Assembly (NCBI GenBank): GCA_964016875.1
Contig: OZ024719.1
Coordinates: 70,441,224 to 70,505,223 of the forward strand
Reading direction: 5' to 3'
DNA: 64,000 bases
Source of the DNA: Fallopia convolvulus
Taxonomy: Eukaryota > Streptophyta > Magnoliopsida > Caryophyllales > Polygonaceae
Shown: piece by piece, positions 11,488 through 22,496 of the stretch
Numbering within the stretch: the stretch's first letter is position 1
How the letters are laid out: each line of letters opens with the position of its first letter
Position numbers and translations under genes: made by a program
The notes under the pieces: generated by a model
Seen by the model: the letters and a program-made list of their open reading frames with translations, nothing else
Told to the model about the DNA's origin: nothing
Databases searched by the model: none

Positions 11488-14400
11488 GTGGAAGTAGAGA
11501 GATTCTGTAGTGTTCTATCAGAATGGGAGGTCGAGGTTGGTATGCAGATTTTCATAGTAATGCAGTTGTCCCCGAATAACAATGTAATTTTGGGAATGGA
11601 TTGGATGGGGCCTTACAGAGCAGTGGTAGATATACATAAGGGTACAATCACGGTGTTCGCAGATGATATGAATGTACAGGTGAGTCAGGTGTTAGAGCAA
11701 GTTTGGACAAGACCAACGATTAGTATGGTAAAACCGCCAAGTTGCTTAATGGGAGGTGTGTTGGATTTTGGTGCTATGTCAAGCAAGGGGACAATGAGGG
11801 ACCACACCTTCATGATATACTGGTAGTATGTGTATTTGAGGATGTTTTTCTAGAAGAAATTTGTTGATTTCAGTGTTGATCTTGAGCCGGGAACAATACT
11901 AATCTTGAGGGCTCCATACCGCATGGCTCCGATGGAAATACAAGAATTGAAGGCACATTTGGAAGAGCTATTGGAAAAGGGGTATGTACGTCCAAGTGTG
12001 TCACCTTGGGGAGCACCAGTTTTGTTGGTAAAGAAGGGTCCCTTCGTTTGTGTATCGGTTATCGAGAGTTGAGCCGAGTCACCGTCAAGAACAAGTAACC
12101 ACTACCTCGCATTGGCGATTTGTTTGATCATTTACAAGGGGCTACGGTGTGTTCGGAGGCGGATATGAGGTCAAGATATCATCAGGTAAGGATTCGAGAG
12201 GAAGACTTTCCAAAGACGGCCTTCCAAGATAGATAGTGGCATTATGAGGTTGTGGTGATGCCGTTAGATTTCTTGAACAATGCCTCGCAATGTTCATGGA
12301 ATTGATGAACCGAGTGTTGATAGATTTCTTGGACAAATTTGTAGTGGTATTCATTGATCACACCCTGATTTATTCTCGGAAGGAAGAGGAGCATGCAAAG
12401 CACTGTAGGCAGGTGTTGAGGCAACATTGGTTGTTCTCTAAGTTATCCAAATGTGAGTTCTAGCTACCGGAAGTCACTCTTTTTGGGACATGTGATGTCC
12501 GCTAAGGGAGTTATGGCGGACCCTATAAAGATTGAAGCTGTAAAGGCATGGGAACCTCCGAAGAATGTGAAGGAGGTGCGGAGCTTTCTAGGATTAGCAG
12601 GGTATTACAGAAGGTTTGTGGAAGGGTTTTCCCGGATAGCCCAACCACTTACCAACTTGCTTAAGAAGACAACTCGCTTTGAGTGGAATGATGCCTGTCA
12701 GCGAAGTTTTGACGAGCTGAAGAGGAGGTTGACTTCGGCTCCTATACTTGCTCTCCCTCAGGGGAATGAGGATTTTGTGATTTACAGTGACGCCTCCAAG
12801 GTAGGCCTGGGCTGTGTGCTGATGCAGAGGGACAAAGTGATTGCCTATGCCTCCAGACAGTTGAAGCCGAACGAGCAGAATTACCCTACTCATGATTTGG
12901 AGTTGGCAGCTGTGGTACATGCTCTGAAGATTTGGCGTCATTACTTGTATGGGAGTACCTGCAAAGTAATGACGGATCATAAAAGCCTCAAGTACATCTT
13001 CACTCAGAGGGAGTTGAATATGCGACAGAGGAGATGGCTTGAGTTATTGAAAGACTATGACCTTGAGATCCTTTACCACCCAGGGAAAGCGAATGTGGTC
13101 GCCGATGCCCTCAGTAGGAAGACGCCTCAAGAGCAAATGTTGGCTCATTTGACAGTTCAGCCAGAGTTACAGAGAGAGTTGATGAGGTACGGTATTGAGG
13201 TACAAATTCAGCGTTATCAGGGCAGTCTGAGAGCCCTAGAATGTCGGTCATCTTTACTTGAAGAAGTAAGACAGAAGCAGGAAGATTGCCCAATGATTCA
13301 GGATCTGAGGCAGAGATTGAGCCGTGGAGAGGCACCTGACTTTGCAGAGAGAGCAGATGGTATTTTCTGTTTACGCGGTCGGATTTGTGTACCTCGAGAT
13401 GCAGAGTTGAGGCAGAAGATTTTGCAAGAGGCTCATGCTACACCTTACTCAATCCACCCCGGGGCGAGTAAGATGTACAAGGATTTGCGACAATTTTATT
13501 GGTGGGATGGCATGAAGCCGGATGTAGCGAGATTCGTCGCTAAATGTCAGGTCTGCCAGCAGGTGAAGATCGAGCATCAGAGGCCCGGAGGAATGCTTCA
13601 GTCACTTCCTATTCCAGAATGGAAATGGGAGGACATCTCCATGGATTTTGTCACGGGTTTGAGACTCAACAGAGGCCATGATGCCATTTGGGTGGTGGTG
13701 GATAGACTGACGAAGACTGCTCGCTTTTTGCCTATCAGGGAGACATGGCAAGTGAGCAAATTAGTGGAGGTATTTATTAATCAGATAGTTAGACTGCACG
13801 GAGTGCCTAAGACGATTGTGTCGGACCGAGATGGGCGTTTTACTTCCAGATATTGGCAGCAGGTGCATGAGGCATTGGGAACGAGATTACATTTCACGAC
13901 TGCTTACCATCCGCAGTCAGACGGTCAGACAGAGAGGACGATTCAGACTCTAGAGGACATGCTGAGGTCCTGTGTATTAGACTGGGGAGGTCAGTGGTCG
14001 GATCACTTGGCTTTGGTGGAGTTTGCATATAATAACAGCTGGCATTCGTCGATTCAGATGGCCCCTTATGAGGCTTTATATGGTCGGAAGTGTAGGACAC
14101 CGCTGTGTTAGGATGATCCCTCGGATGTAGTGGGTGAGAGGCCACAAATGATCGAGGAGACGATCGGAAAAGTGGCCTTAATCAAGGAGAGAATGTTAGC
14201 TGCTCAGAGTCGTCAGAAGTCCTATGCAGATAAGAGGCGTAGACCGTTGGAGTTTGAGGTAGGAACTCACGTCTGGTTGAGAGTATCGCCTACCCGCGGG
14301 GTAAGAAGATTCGGGGTGAAAGGGAAGCTGAGTCCCCGATATATCGGTCCGTTCGAGATTCTGGAGAGAGTATGCGAGGTGGCTTACCGGCTAGCATTGC

Positions 14401-14714
14401 CGCCGGCTTTAGAAGGAGTGCACCCTGTATTCCATGTTTCACAGCTGAGGCAGTATGTCCCGGATCCTAGTCATCGACTAAATTATGAAGAGTTGGTGGT
14501 AGAACCAGATCATACTTTCTGGGAACAACCAGTGAAGATTCTAGATCGACGAATGAAGAAGCTGTGGAACAAGGAGATTCCTCTTGTGTTGATTCAGTGG
14601 TCTCGACGGGGAGTCGAGGAGGCCACTTGGGAGACGGAGTCCAGGATGAGTGAGAGTTATCCAGAGATCTACCCGGGTTTAGTAGAGGCGTTTGAGGGGA
14701 AGGTTAGTAATTAG
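11488..14714 (+). pseudogene. gypsy pol remnant (protease end, RT, RNase H, integrase, chromodomain)
   Basis: 11488-11826 ends a protease/RT linker (motif VILGMDW). 11860-12450 is the RT palm, readable only with frameshifts and stops (APYRMAPMEIQELK, then PLPRIGDLFDHL). 12453-14111 is open for 552 codons. It holds the RT thumb (SFLGLAGYYRRF), RNase H (Asp in YSDAS, Glu in HDLELAAV, Asp in VMTDH, and VADALSR), an integrase zinc region and the integrase core, whose likely catalytic residues are the Asp of DISMDFVTG, the Asp of VSDRDGRF and a Glu about 35 residues on. A TAG at 14109-14111 replaces the Trp codon usual in this motif. 14130-14714 continues in frame past it and ends in a chromodomain-like module (IQWSRRGVEEATWE). 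Not functional as it stands. Confidence 0.9.
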
Positions 14715-14944
14715 TGTGTTGATTTCAGATTCGATGTTTGCTTCGTGATTCTTGGTTGTTTGATGTGTTTGTTTGACTGTTTAAATTTTAATTGACGTGC
14801 TGTATGTTTTGGATGGCTAATACTGGTTATGATTATCGTTATCAATCAATTCTGGTTCGAGGACGAACCTCTCTAAGGGGGAGAGGTTTGTGAAGACCTC
14901 GAATATCCTTTCTTCGTAATCAAGTTTCGGGACGAAACTTCCTT

Positions 14945-14952
14945 AAGGGGGG
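14945..14952 (+). other. Polypurine tract of the gypsy element
   Basis: AAGGGGGG lies five bases before the right LTR start, the usual position for plus-strand priming. A similar AAGGGGGAGAGG occurs further upstream at about 14875. Confidence 0.7.
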
Positions 14953-14957
14953 TAGTA

Positions 14958-17377
14958 TGTAATATCCGATTTTCGTTTTAGGCCTCGTAAGTCTGTAAAC
15001 GGGTTCCTTCGCTTACAAGCTCGTAAGCCATATATATATCTATTCATTCATTCGTTTATTTTCCCTATTTTAATTAGGGCCAAAGTAATCAACTCAAATC
15101 TTGATCTTCCCTACGTAAATCATATCTTTCCCATCATATCTTTCCCTTCCTCCCCTTATTAAGTCATTTATTTATTCTATCTTAAACCAATTTACCAATG
15201 GATATAGATATACCTAAAATCCGAGTAACCTCATATATATATAAAATCAAAATCGAATCTCTATTCTAACGAAATCAGCCTCTCGGTAGTTCCGAAAGAC
15301 GTCCGATCCGATCGAAGCCTCATTCAACCTCCCTCCCTGTTTGGCGTGAACGACCTAGAGATTGGTTTCGCCGATCGACAACGGACCAGGTAAGACCCTT
15401 CCGCTTGTATCTTCGGTAGAAGGCGACCGCCGTTCGATCTCTGTTTCTCGTCTCGTTGCCTAAACCTCCGTTTCCGCGGTCTTCTGTTCCTTCCTCAGGT
15501 TGTACGTCATACCCGACACCAATCAGTCGCACCACCGACGACACCCCATTCGCGCCGACAGTCCGGTACCATCGTCTCCGGTGAGTTCGCATTCTCTGTG
15601 TCTAGTTAGCCTTCCCTGTTTCCTCTTCGGGTTGGTTAGGATGTCGTCATGGTAGAGTCGGGAATGGGAGCGGAGTTGGTCACTGAGGCGGGAGATTTGT
15701 GCAGACCGCCGACGAATTTATCGGGGAAAGGTCTGGCTTTGGTGGAGGTAGACGATAGGGGGGGGGGGGGTGCGTATATGGTCGGCTTTAATTTCCGGGG
15801 ACAGATTTTGGTTTTTTTTTTATATTATTAGTTGTGGGTGTAGTTAGTTTAACGTAAATGATGGGTAGAAGAGCTTGGTGGGTTAGATGTTGATCTGCAC
15901 AAATCATGGTGTTGTAATTTAGTAAGTTATTTAATTTTGGGTTACTTTGATCAGAAAGAATTGAAGGGAAGGGACGAACAGAGACGAAGTTTCACTCGAC
16001 ATTAGGTTGAAGATGAAGGAAGGGTTGGGTCCCGCGTGGAAAAGTCAAGGGGAGTGGGTACGTGTTTGTGGGTGGGCTAGGATTTAGTTTATGAGTAGAA
16101 TATTAATACATAGCTTAGTTAGCATATACTATTATCTACTAATTAAGCAATTCCCTTTATATATAAGTTCGGATGATTAATAAAAAAAAAAAGAAGAAGG
16201 TGGCCCTTTTAATTGGATTAGTTTGGTTCGGCTCGAACTAAATCTAACCTCTCACTTTATAATTCTTTAGGGAACCGTCTTCGCTCGAGGTCTTAACTTT
16301 TGTCTTCTTCAAAAGATCCCTATTTTCGAGGTAAGTCGTTTTTCGACTTGCTCGGTTCTTCTCTATCCTGTTAGATTGCGTACCGTTATTGTAGGGCGGG
16401 TTTTGGGAACTAGTCCCGAATACCTTTCTAAATTGTTTTGAACTTCTTGAATTGCTGTGTGCGTAAAATGGTTTTGAACGTATTTTATCGGAAGGATATT
16501 TTCGGAACGTTTTCTCTGTGTTGGTACCGTTTCCGACACGGCCCATCGTAGCTGGCGTGGAGGAAGAGTTGGCTACTTTGACCCGTGTGATAGGGAAACC
16601 GTGCCCCTTCAAAACGAAAAGTATTATCTGTGTGTTTTTGGCAAGTGCTCCAGTGGAGGCTTAGCCCGGGGTTAGAAGGGAGATTGTGAAGTGGAGTGGG
16701 AGGGTCTGCCTCTGCACTCGGCGCGGTGATGAGCGCCTTGGTAGTCGGATTGTGGAAAAGGAGAAATTGTTGTGTTATGAGATTGTGATTGTGAATTCAT
16801 ATGTGGTTCTGTGTGACTGATTATAACTAATTTAGGTATTGGCCTTTAGAGTTATGATTGCGATTGCGGATGTGTATGCTGACTTTGGAAATGCTTTCAA
16901 AACGTTCTGCAATTTCCGTATTCTCTCTAACTTGATAGATTAGACGCTGACCCTTCGGGGAACATTTTTCAGTTCCAGGTATGAATCAGGGAACCGTGCA
17001 GGAACCGAGGCAAGATGGCGGGCCGGAGCGGTAAAGAGCGCGTGTCATAGTGGGATCGGTTTTTATTAGTTATTTATAATAGTTAGGATGTTGATTTTGA
17101 TATTTGTTAGACGAAGTTGGTATTGTGTTTTGTTTATTATAACTTTGTTCGAGTAGTTCAGTCAGTATGCGTTGTGACGTATTTGATTATTTATAATTTT
17201 CGGGGATTCATGCACGATACGTTTTTCTAAGTTTTACTAAATAAAGGTTGGATGTTTTATTATGTTTTCTCGTCGTGCCCGAGTTGTAAGGTCCTACAGT
17301 GTAGTTGTCAACCTAAATAATAGTACCCGGTAAGGTCTATTCCCCAGTAGCGCCTCGACGGAAGTCGGGGTGTTACA
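14958..17377 (+). repeat. Right LTR of the gypsy element (complete, 2420 bp)
   Basis: Begins TGTAATATCC and ends GGGGTGTTACA, with TG...CA ends. It contains a 5' pyrimidine-rich part shared with the left LTR and a GC-richer 3' part (about 16230-17350) found only here. Open frames in it, such as the one at 16244-16612, have no recognisable protein motif and I treat them as chance. Confidence 0.92.
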
Positions 17378-18784
17378 AAATTGGTATTGTTGGTAGATTT
17401 ATTTATAAGGACATGTCCAATAGTTTTTCTATAACTTTCTCTAAAATAGGAAGCCAAAAATTAAATTATCTAAAAAGAATTACCGCGACTTCAACAATTT
17501 CCTTATTTTAAAGAATCTAGTATTTATTATTTTTATTTCATATATATAATATTTTCAAAAATATTGTAAAATTTAATATGACCAATTGCAAGTTGACATG
17601 TGTAACATCCATAATTAATTCATTCTCTAAATGCATTTGGAGAATTCTCTATATTTAGGGAAAACTCTTTACATTTCTCCCTCTATCCTTATTTGAATAA
17701 TGGGATAAAGAATTTGTTGGACAAAAAAAAATCTAATATTATCTAAAAACAAAAATATCAATGTACGTATATGGAGAATTTCTTGAGGTTGCTCTAAAGA
17801 CAACAAAATTGTGAAGAAAATATTTTAAATATAGAGATGTCATATATATTTATTTATAATAAGTTTAATTGCCTCTTAATTATGAAAAAGTGTCAATTTA
17901 TTTTCAAAAAATAATTGAAATTGATATTTTTTTTATTTTTTTGAAAATCTTGACAATTGTTTTATAGGGTAAGAATTAGGGTCGCCACAAGTACTACTTG
18001 GGCTCGCCTAGAGCATCTAGGGGGAATGAGAACTGGTTACTAACCAATTCTATAGAGAAATGGGCAAACCGCCACCCGTAGGGTTCGAAACGGTGATCTC
18101 GACGTACTACTCCAAGGACTTAACCGTTGAACAAAGGCCCAAAGAGGAAAATCTTGACAAGTTAATAGTGAGTATGTTTGATCAATTTTTATATTTTGTA
18201 CTTTTATATTTGAAAAGGGTTTTAATTGGACTCCTGCATCACTCAATTGAAGTATAATATCAAGATTATGCTTAGTATATATTTTTTTGTCGAATTATGC
18301 TTACTATATATTGATAAGATACTTATGAGATATAAAATATAATAAATCATTGATAAAGTATCTAATAAGGTTGCTAAATTTTAATAATAAAAAAAATTAC
18401 CTGGTAATATTGTGTCATATAAATATCTAATAAATTAATCACGTCATTTGTCTATATTGACAATACGTATTTATTCCCGACAATAAAGTTAAATCTGATG
18501 ATACTCGACACTTGTCAGTATTAATTTTTAGTCCAAATTTCAAGGTTCATATAAATTCTCACATCATATACACGTCACATATGACCTTTCACTTTCTAAT
18601 AAGATATTAAATATTTTTAGATATGAAATATTTAATCTTATTTCTTAAGATTTTCTAATCCATTAAACAAATTAAGATTTATATAGATTCTCACATCTAT
18701 ACACGCGTCACATATGACCTTTAAACTTTCTAATAAGATGTTAAAAACCGTTGGAGATGAAATTTATACTGTTATAAGTAATAA
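17378..18784. repeat. Tandem unit A, right arm
   Basis: Continues unit A after the gypsy insertion. It aligns with about 19578-20760: GGTATTGTTGGTAGATTTAT, the AAATGCATTTG region, the SINE insertion and the block around CTCGACACTTGTCA all recur. A local direct duplication of about 75 bp (18545-18620 and 18670-18745, both containing ATTCTCACAT and CACATATGACC) lies near its end. AT-rich, no gene. Confidence 0.78.
17957..18146 (-). mobile_element. tRNA-derived SINE in tandem unit A
   Basis: About 190 bp flanked by a perfect 14-bp duplication GAAAATCTTGACAA (17943-17956 and 18147-18160). On the minus strand it starts with an A-box-like TTCAACGGTTAAGTCC, then a B-box GTTTCGAACCC, then the family body (GGTTAGTAACCAGTTCTCAT, GTGGCGACCCTAAT) and a short tail. 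It belongs to the same family as the copy at 9360. The two small open frames over it (68 and 65 codons) are chance. Confidence 0.78.
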
Positions 18785-20880
18785 AAGGTTTGAAGAAATA
18801 GTAAGAGTAGAGACGTAAAATGATAGGAAAAAAAAAGAGAAAAGAAAGGTGAAAATATATCAACATTTAACAAAGATTACCCAAGATTTTAAAAAAAGCA
18901 ACAAGACCACAAGAGCAATGGCATTGGAAAAAGAGAGGTGAAAATATGAAATAGAATAAAGGTAAAACTAAAAAAAAGAATAATAGTTTGCACCCACTTC
19001 AAGAATAAACTCAAAAAATAAAAATATTAACCAATTAAAATTATTAAACTAAATATACATTTAAAATTTATGTGTCACCATTTAGTGCCAAAATAGTAGA
19101 TAAGGAAGATTGATCAAATCAAATGTGATTGTACCACAAACTGTTTTAATGAAAAATAATCAACTAATAAAATGTGTGTTTATAGACCTTGTTTCATTTT
19201 CACTTTCACATCAAAATGAATTTCTAAACTTATATTTTAAAAATGCTTTAAAAAACATATATTTTCTATAGTTTTCATTATTTTAAAGATAAATAAAATA
19301 ATATTTCAACCTAAAATACTATCATATTAGTTTACAAGTAAACCACACCCATAAAAATGGGTTTCATCATTTCAACCAAAAAAAATGGGTTTCATCAAGT
19401 GTTTTTATGACATATCTTTTTTACTAATATTCCTCCATTACTTCTTTTCCATAAAAAAGGGTCCAAAATAAATGCATGAATGCATGTTGTTGCACATGTG
19501 ATAAAATCTTTTTGACTTTCTATTTTCAAAAAAATAACATGAAACAACACATCTTTTGTCATTATTTACATTAAATTAGTATTGTTGGTAGATTTATTTA
19601 TAAGGACACCTCCAATAGTTTATCTATAACTTTCTCCAAAATAAGAAACCTAAAATCAAATTATCTAAAAGAAATTACTGCGACTTTAACAATTTTCTTA
19701 TTTTAAAGAATCTAGCATTTATTATTTTTATTTTATATATAATATTTTGAAAAATACTATAAAATTTAATATGACCAATTACAAGTTGACATGTGTAACA
19801 TCCATAATTTATTCATTCTCCAAATGCATTTGCAGAATTCCGTATATTTAGGGAAAACTCTTTACATTTCTCCCTCCATCCTTATTTGAAGAATGATATA
19901 GAGAATTTATTGGGTTAAAAAAAGTCTAATATTCTCTAAAAACACAAATATCAATGTATATGAAGAAGTTTTTGAGGTTGCTCTAAAGAGAACAAATTTG
20001 TGAAGAAAATATTTTAAATATAGAGATATCATATATATTTATTTATAATAAGTTTAATTGCTTCTTAATTATGAACAAGTGTCAATTTGTTTTCAAAAAA
20101 TAATTGAAATTGATACTTTTTTTATATTTTTGAAAATCTTGACATGTTTTTTTATAGGATAAGGATTAGGGTCGCCACACATATTATTTGGACTCGCCTA
20201 GAGCATCCACAAGGAGTGAGAACTAGCTACTAACCAAGATTATGAAAATCGGTGATCTCGGGCTACTACCTCAAAGACTTAACCGTTGAACCAAATGCCC
20301 GAAAATCTTGACAAATAGTGAGCATGTTTGATCAATTTTTATATTTTGTAATTTTAAAATTGAAAAGGGTTTTAATTGGACTCCTCCATCACTCAATTGA
20401 AGTATAATATCAAGATTATGCTTAGTATATATTGATAAGATACTTATGAGATATAAAATATAATAAATCGTTGATAAAGTATCTAATAAGGCAGCTAAAT
20501 TTTAATTAAAAAATTACCTGGTAAATTGTGTCATATAAATATCTAATAAATTAATCACTTGACAATACGTAATTATAACACTTGGGACATGTAAAAAAAT
20601 TAGTTATTACCTGTTGTATCTATTCCCGACAATAAAGTTAAATATGATAATACTCGACACTTGTCAATATTAATTTTTAGTCTAAATTTCAAGGTTCATA
20701 TAAATTCTCACATCATATACACGTTATATATGAAACTTTTTAAAAGAACTAAATAAGTCTACTTCCTACGAAATTTAAGAAATTGAAATTCCTAGAAAGT
20801 TAAATTTCTATAATTTTTTGTCATTTTTTAACTAACATATATTTAATCTTATTTCTTAGTATTTTCTAATCCATTGAATG
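18785..20880. repeat. Tandem unit B with empty sites of two insertions
   Basis: Second copy of the upstream unit. It lacks the SINE of 9360 (empty near 19060) and the gypsy element (empty AAATT at 19573-19577) but shares the SINE at the unit's right part, with the same flanks. Divergence from unit A is moderate, by eye several percent with small indels. No gene is visible. Confidence 0.78.
20145..20300 (-). mobile_element. tRNA-derived SINE in tandem unit B (same insertion as 17957)
   Basis: Flanked by GAAAATCTTGACA at 20132-20144 and 20301-20313, the same site as in unit A, so the insertion came before the duplication. It is shorter than the unit A copy: the B-box region is partly deleted (around 20240-20260). 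Confidence 0.72.
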
Positions 20881-21300
20881 TTAACTATTACCAATATAAA
20901 AATGGATTCCATTTTTTATGACATTTTCTTTTTGGTTAATTTTTTTCCAATTTTTTTTATAAAAAATGGGAGTTCAAATTAAATACATTAAAGCATGTTG
21001 TTGCGTATGTATTCAGACCTTTTTGACATTTTTTTGGTAAAAGACACTACCTATAAGAGTTGAACTAGAGACCTCTGAATACTACTCTTGGAGGTTGAAC
21101 TTCTTGACTAAATGCCCGAAAATAGAACTTTTTAACTTTTGTTTTCAAATAAATAACGTGAAACAATACATACACCTTCGTCATCATTTACATTGAATTA
21201 TTATTATTGTTGATAGATAGATTTACAAATAAATAAAGTAAAATTGAGAAATAAAGTTCTATATATACGAGATATCATATTTATTTATTTCCCCTTAATT
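20880..21300. repeat. Tandem unit C, partial
   Basis: Truncated third copy. AAATGGATTCC, TTTTTATGACATTTTC, AAAGCATGTTGTTGC, GAAACAATACAT and ATTTACATTGAATTATTATTATT match units A and B in order. It is interrupted by SINE-head sequence at 21043-21125 and ends near the copia fragment. Confidence 0.65.
21043..21125 (-). mobile_element. SINE fragment (head only)
   Basis: On the minus strand a tRNA-like head with AAGAAGTTCAACCTCC and a B-box-like GGTCTCTAGTTCAACTC is recognisable. The body of the family at 17957 is missing. No clear target duplication. Confidence 0.45.
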
Positions 21301-21320
21301 TTCACAAGTTTTTTGGTACA

Positions 21321-21557
21321 ATGGCTTCTCATTCGACATCTCCACTCTTAGCACCTCCCACTCCTCCCACATCGCCACCACCCATCGGCCCCTCTCTAGC
21401 CCAAACACCTCCCCTGGCGCCTCCTCCCCCACTGGCCATTCCCACCTATTCTATGAGTGGCATCTTTAAACCCCAAGTGTATTTTCACTTTATTTGCCAC
21501 CTTTCACGTACACCATCTCTCCTCTTCCTAAATCCCACAATAAGCCTCCTATCGTAA
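21321..21557 (+). pseudogene. Copia polyprotein fragment (linker between integrase and reverse transcriptase)
   Basis: The frame is Pro/Ser-rich (LLAPPTPPTSPPP) and ends with SMSGIFKPQVYFHF, which matches the end of the integrase-RT linker in plant copia polyproteins (family form S-KSGIFKPK). It runs on the + strand, opposite to the copia element beside it, so it comes from a different insertion or an inversion. No RT follows. Confidence 0.55.
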
Positions 21558-21592
21558 TTGGAAATTTGGAATGCAACTATAACCAGTGAATA

Positions 21593-22303
21593 TCATGGTG
21601 GAGCAATTGGCCCACATATATCTCCTTGGATTCTTTCTAAGAATGCAGGATTTTCACTTGCAATCTTGTTTTTAGAAGGCCTGATAATTAGCTTTCCAAG
21701 TGAGCAAGCAGTGCAATTAAAATCACTGGACGGAAGAACCTTAATGTTCTTTAATGTATGTCCAAGTGAGCTCTTTATGATTTTGTGCATCATTATTGCC
21801 CCTGGATGACCCAATCGATCATGCCATAATGTGAATGTAGTTTGGTCATATGACCTTTTGTTAAACATTGCATTGACCTCAAACGGATAAATGTATGTAT
21901 GATATAATCCGGAGGTTTGCGTTGGCATCCTTTCGAGAATCTGTTTGTGGCCAGATTCGTGTTTTATGATGCACAAGTATTCTTTCCCATTTTCATTCAT
22001 GGTTTCCATATGAAACCCATTTAGACGCACATCTTTAAAGCTTAGCAAATTTCTTCGAGATTTACTCGAATATAGTGCGTCATTTATTACTAGCTTTGTT
22101 CCCTTTGGGAGTAGAATGACAGCTCTTCCAGAGCCTTCGATGAGTTTTGACACACCGGATATTGTAGTGACATTGCCTTCAAAGGCTCTTAATTGGGTAA
22201 AGTATTCTTTACTCCTCAAGATGGTGTGTGTTGTCGCACTGTCCAAAAGACATTGCTCCTTCCCATCGGGTTTCACTTTAGGTAAGTCCATGTTTTCTAT
22301 CAA
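21593..22303 (-). pseudogene. copia pol fragment: protease and GAG-pre-integrase
   Basis: The protease active-site region is CLLDSATTHTIL. A later His/Cys zinc-binding segment (LWHDRLGHPG ... CTACSLGK) is the pre-integrase motif, followed by the start of the integrase core (IQGDICGPI). The first ATG is at 22291; the frame is open upstream to about 22323, where a polypyrimidine-AG sequence precedes it. The stop right after GPIAPP is the truncation point, not a natural end. Full-length copia pol would be more than 1000 residues longer. Confidence 0.85.
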
Positions 22304-22496
22304 TATAAAGAAAAAGGAGAATTAAGGCATTAATAAAAGTTTCATATATTATACAAGGATAAACATATTATACAAGTTCTATTATACAAAGTCCTACGAG
22401 AGAGAAGTTAAAACATGAGATATAAAAAAATACATTGCAAATATTATACAATAACATGGGAGATAGTAGAGATATTTAGGGGCTTGTGCTTTTCAT

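Larger units (their letters stand above)
9984..17377 (+). mobile_element. Ty3/gypsy chromovirus-like (Tekay/Del type) LTR retrotransposon, internally deleted
   Basis: The element is bounded by TGTAATATCC at 9984 and TGTTACA at 17377 and flanked by the 5-bp duplication AAATT (9979-9983, 17378-17382). Unit B keeps the uninterrupted AAATT site at 19573-19577, which proves the boundaries. The right LTR is 2420 bp; the left LTR is truncated after 1133 bp and the primer-binding site, gag and start of pol are missing. Remaining pol order is protease remnant, reverse transcriptase, RNase H, integrase, chromodomain-like tail, so integrase follows RT as in Ty3/gypsy. The long LTR and C-terminal chromodomain-like module suggest the Tekay/Del lineage. 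The element cannot move on its own: RT is frameshifted and integrase has a nonsense codon. Confidence 0.93.

Noticed and set aside
16244..16612. 122-codon open frame on the minus strand
   Set aside because: Inside the right LTR, no motif, no counterpart in the truncated left LTR.
18060..18140. Possible true tRNA gene at the B-box-like sequence
   Set aside because: No cloverleaf can be folded. It is the tRNA-like head of a SINE with target duplications.
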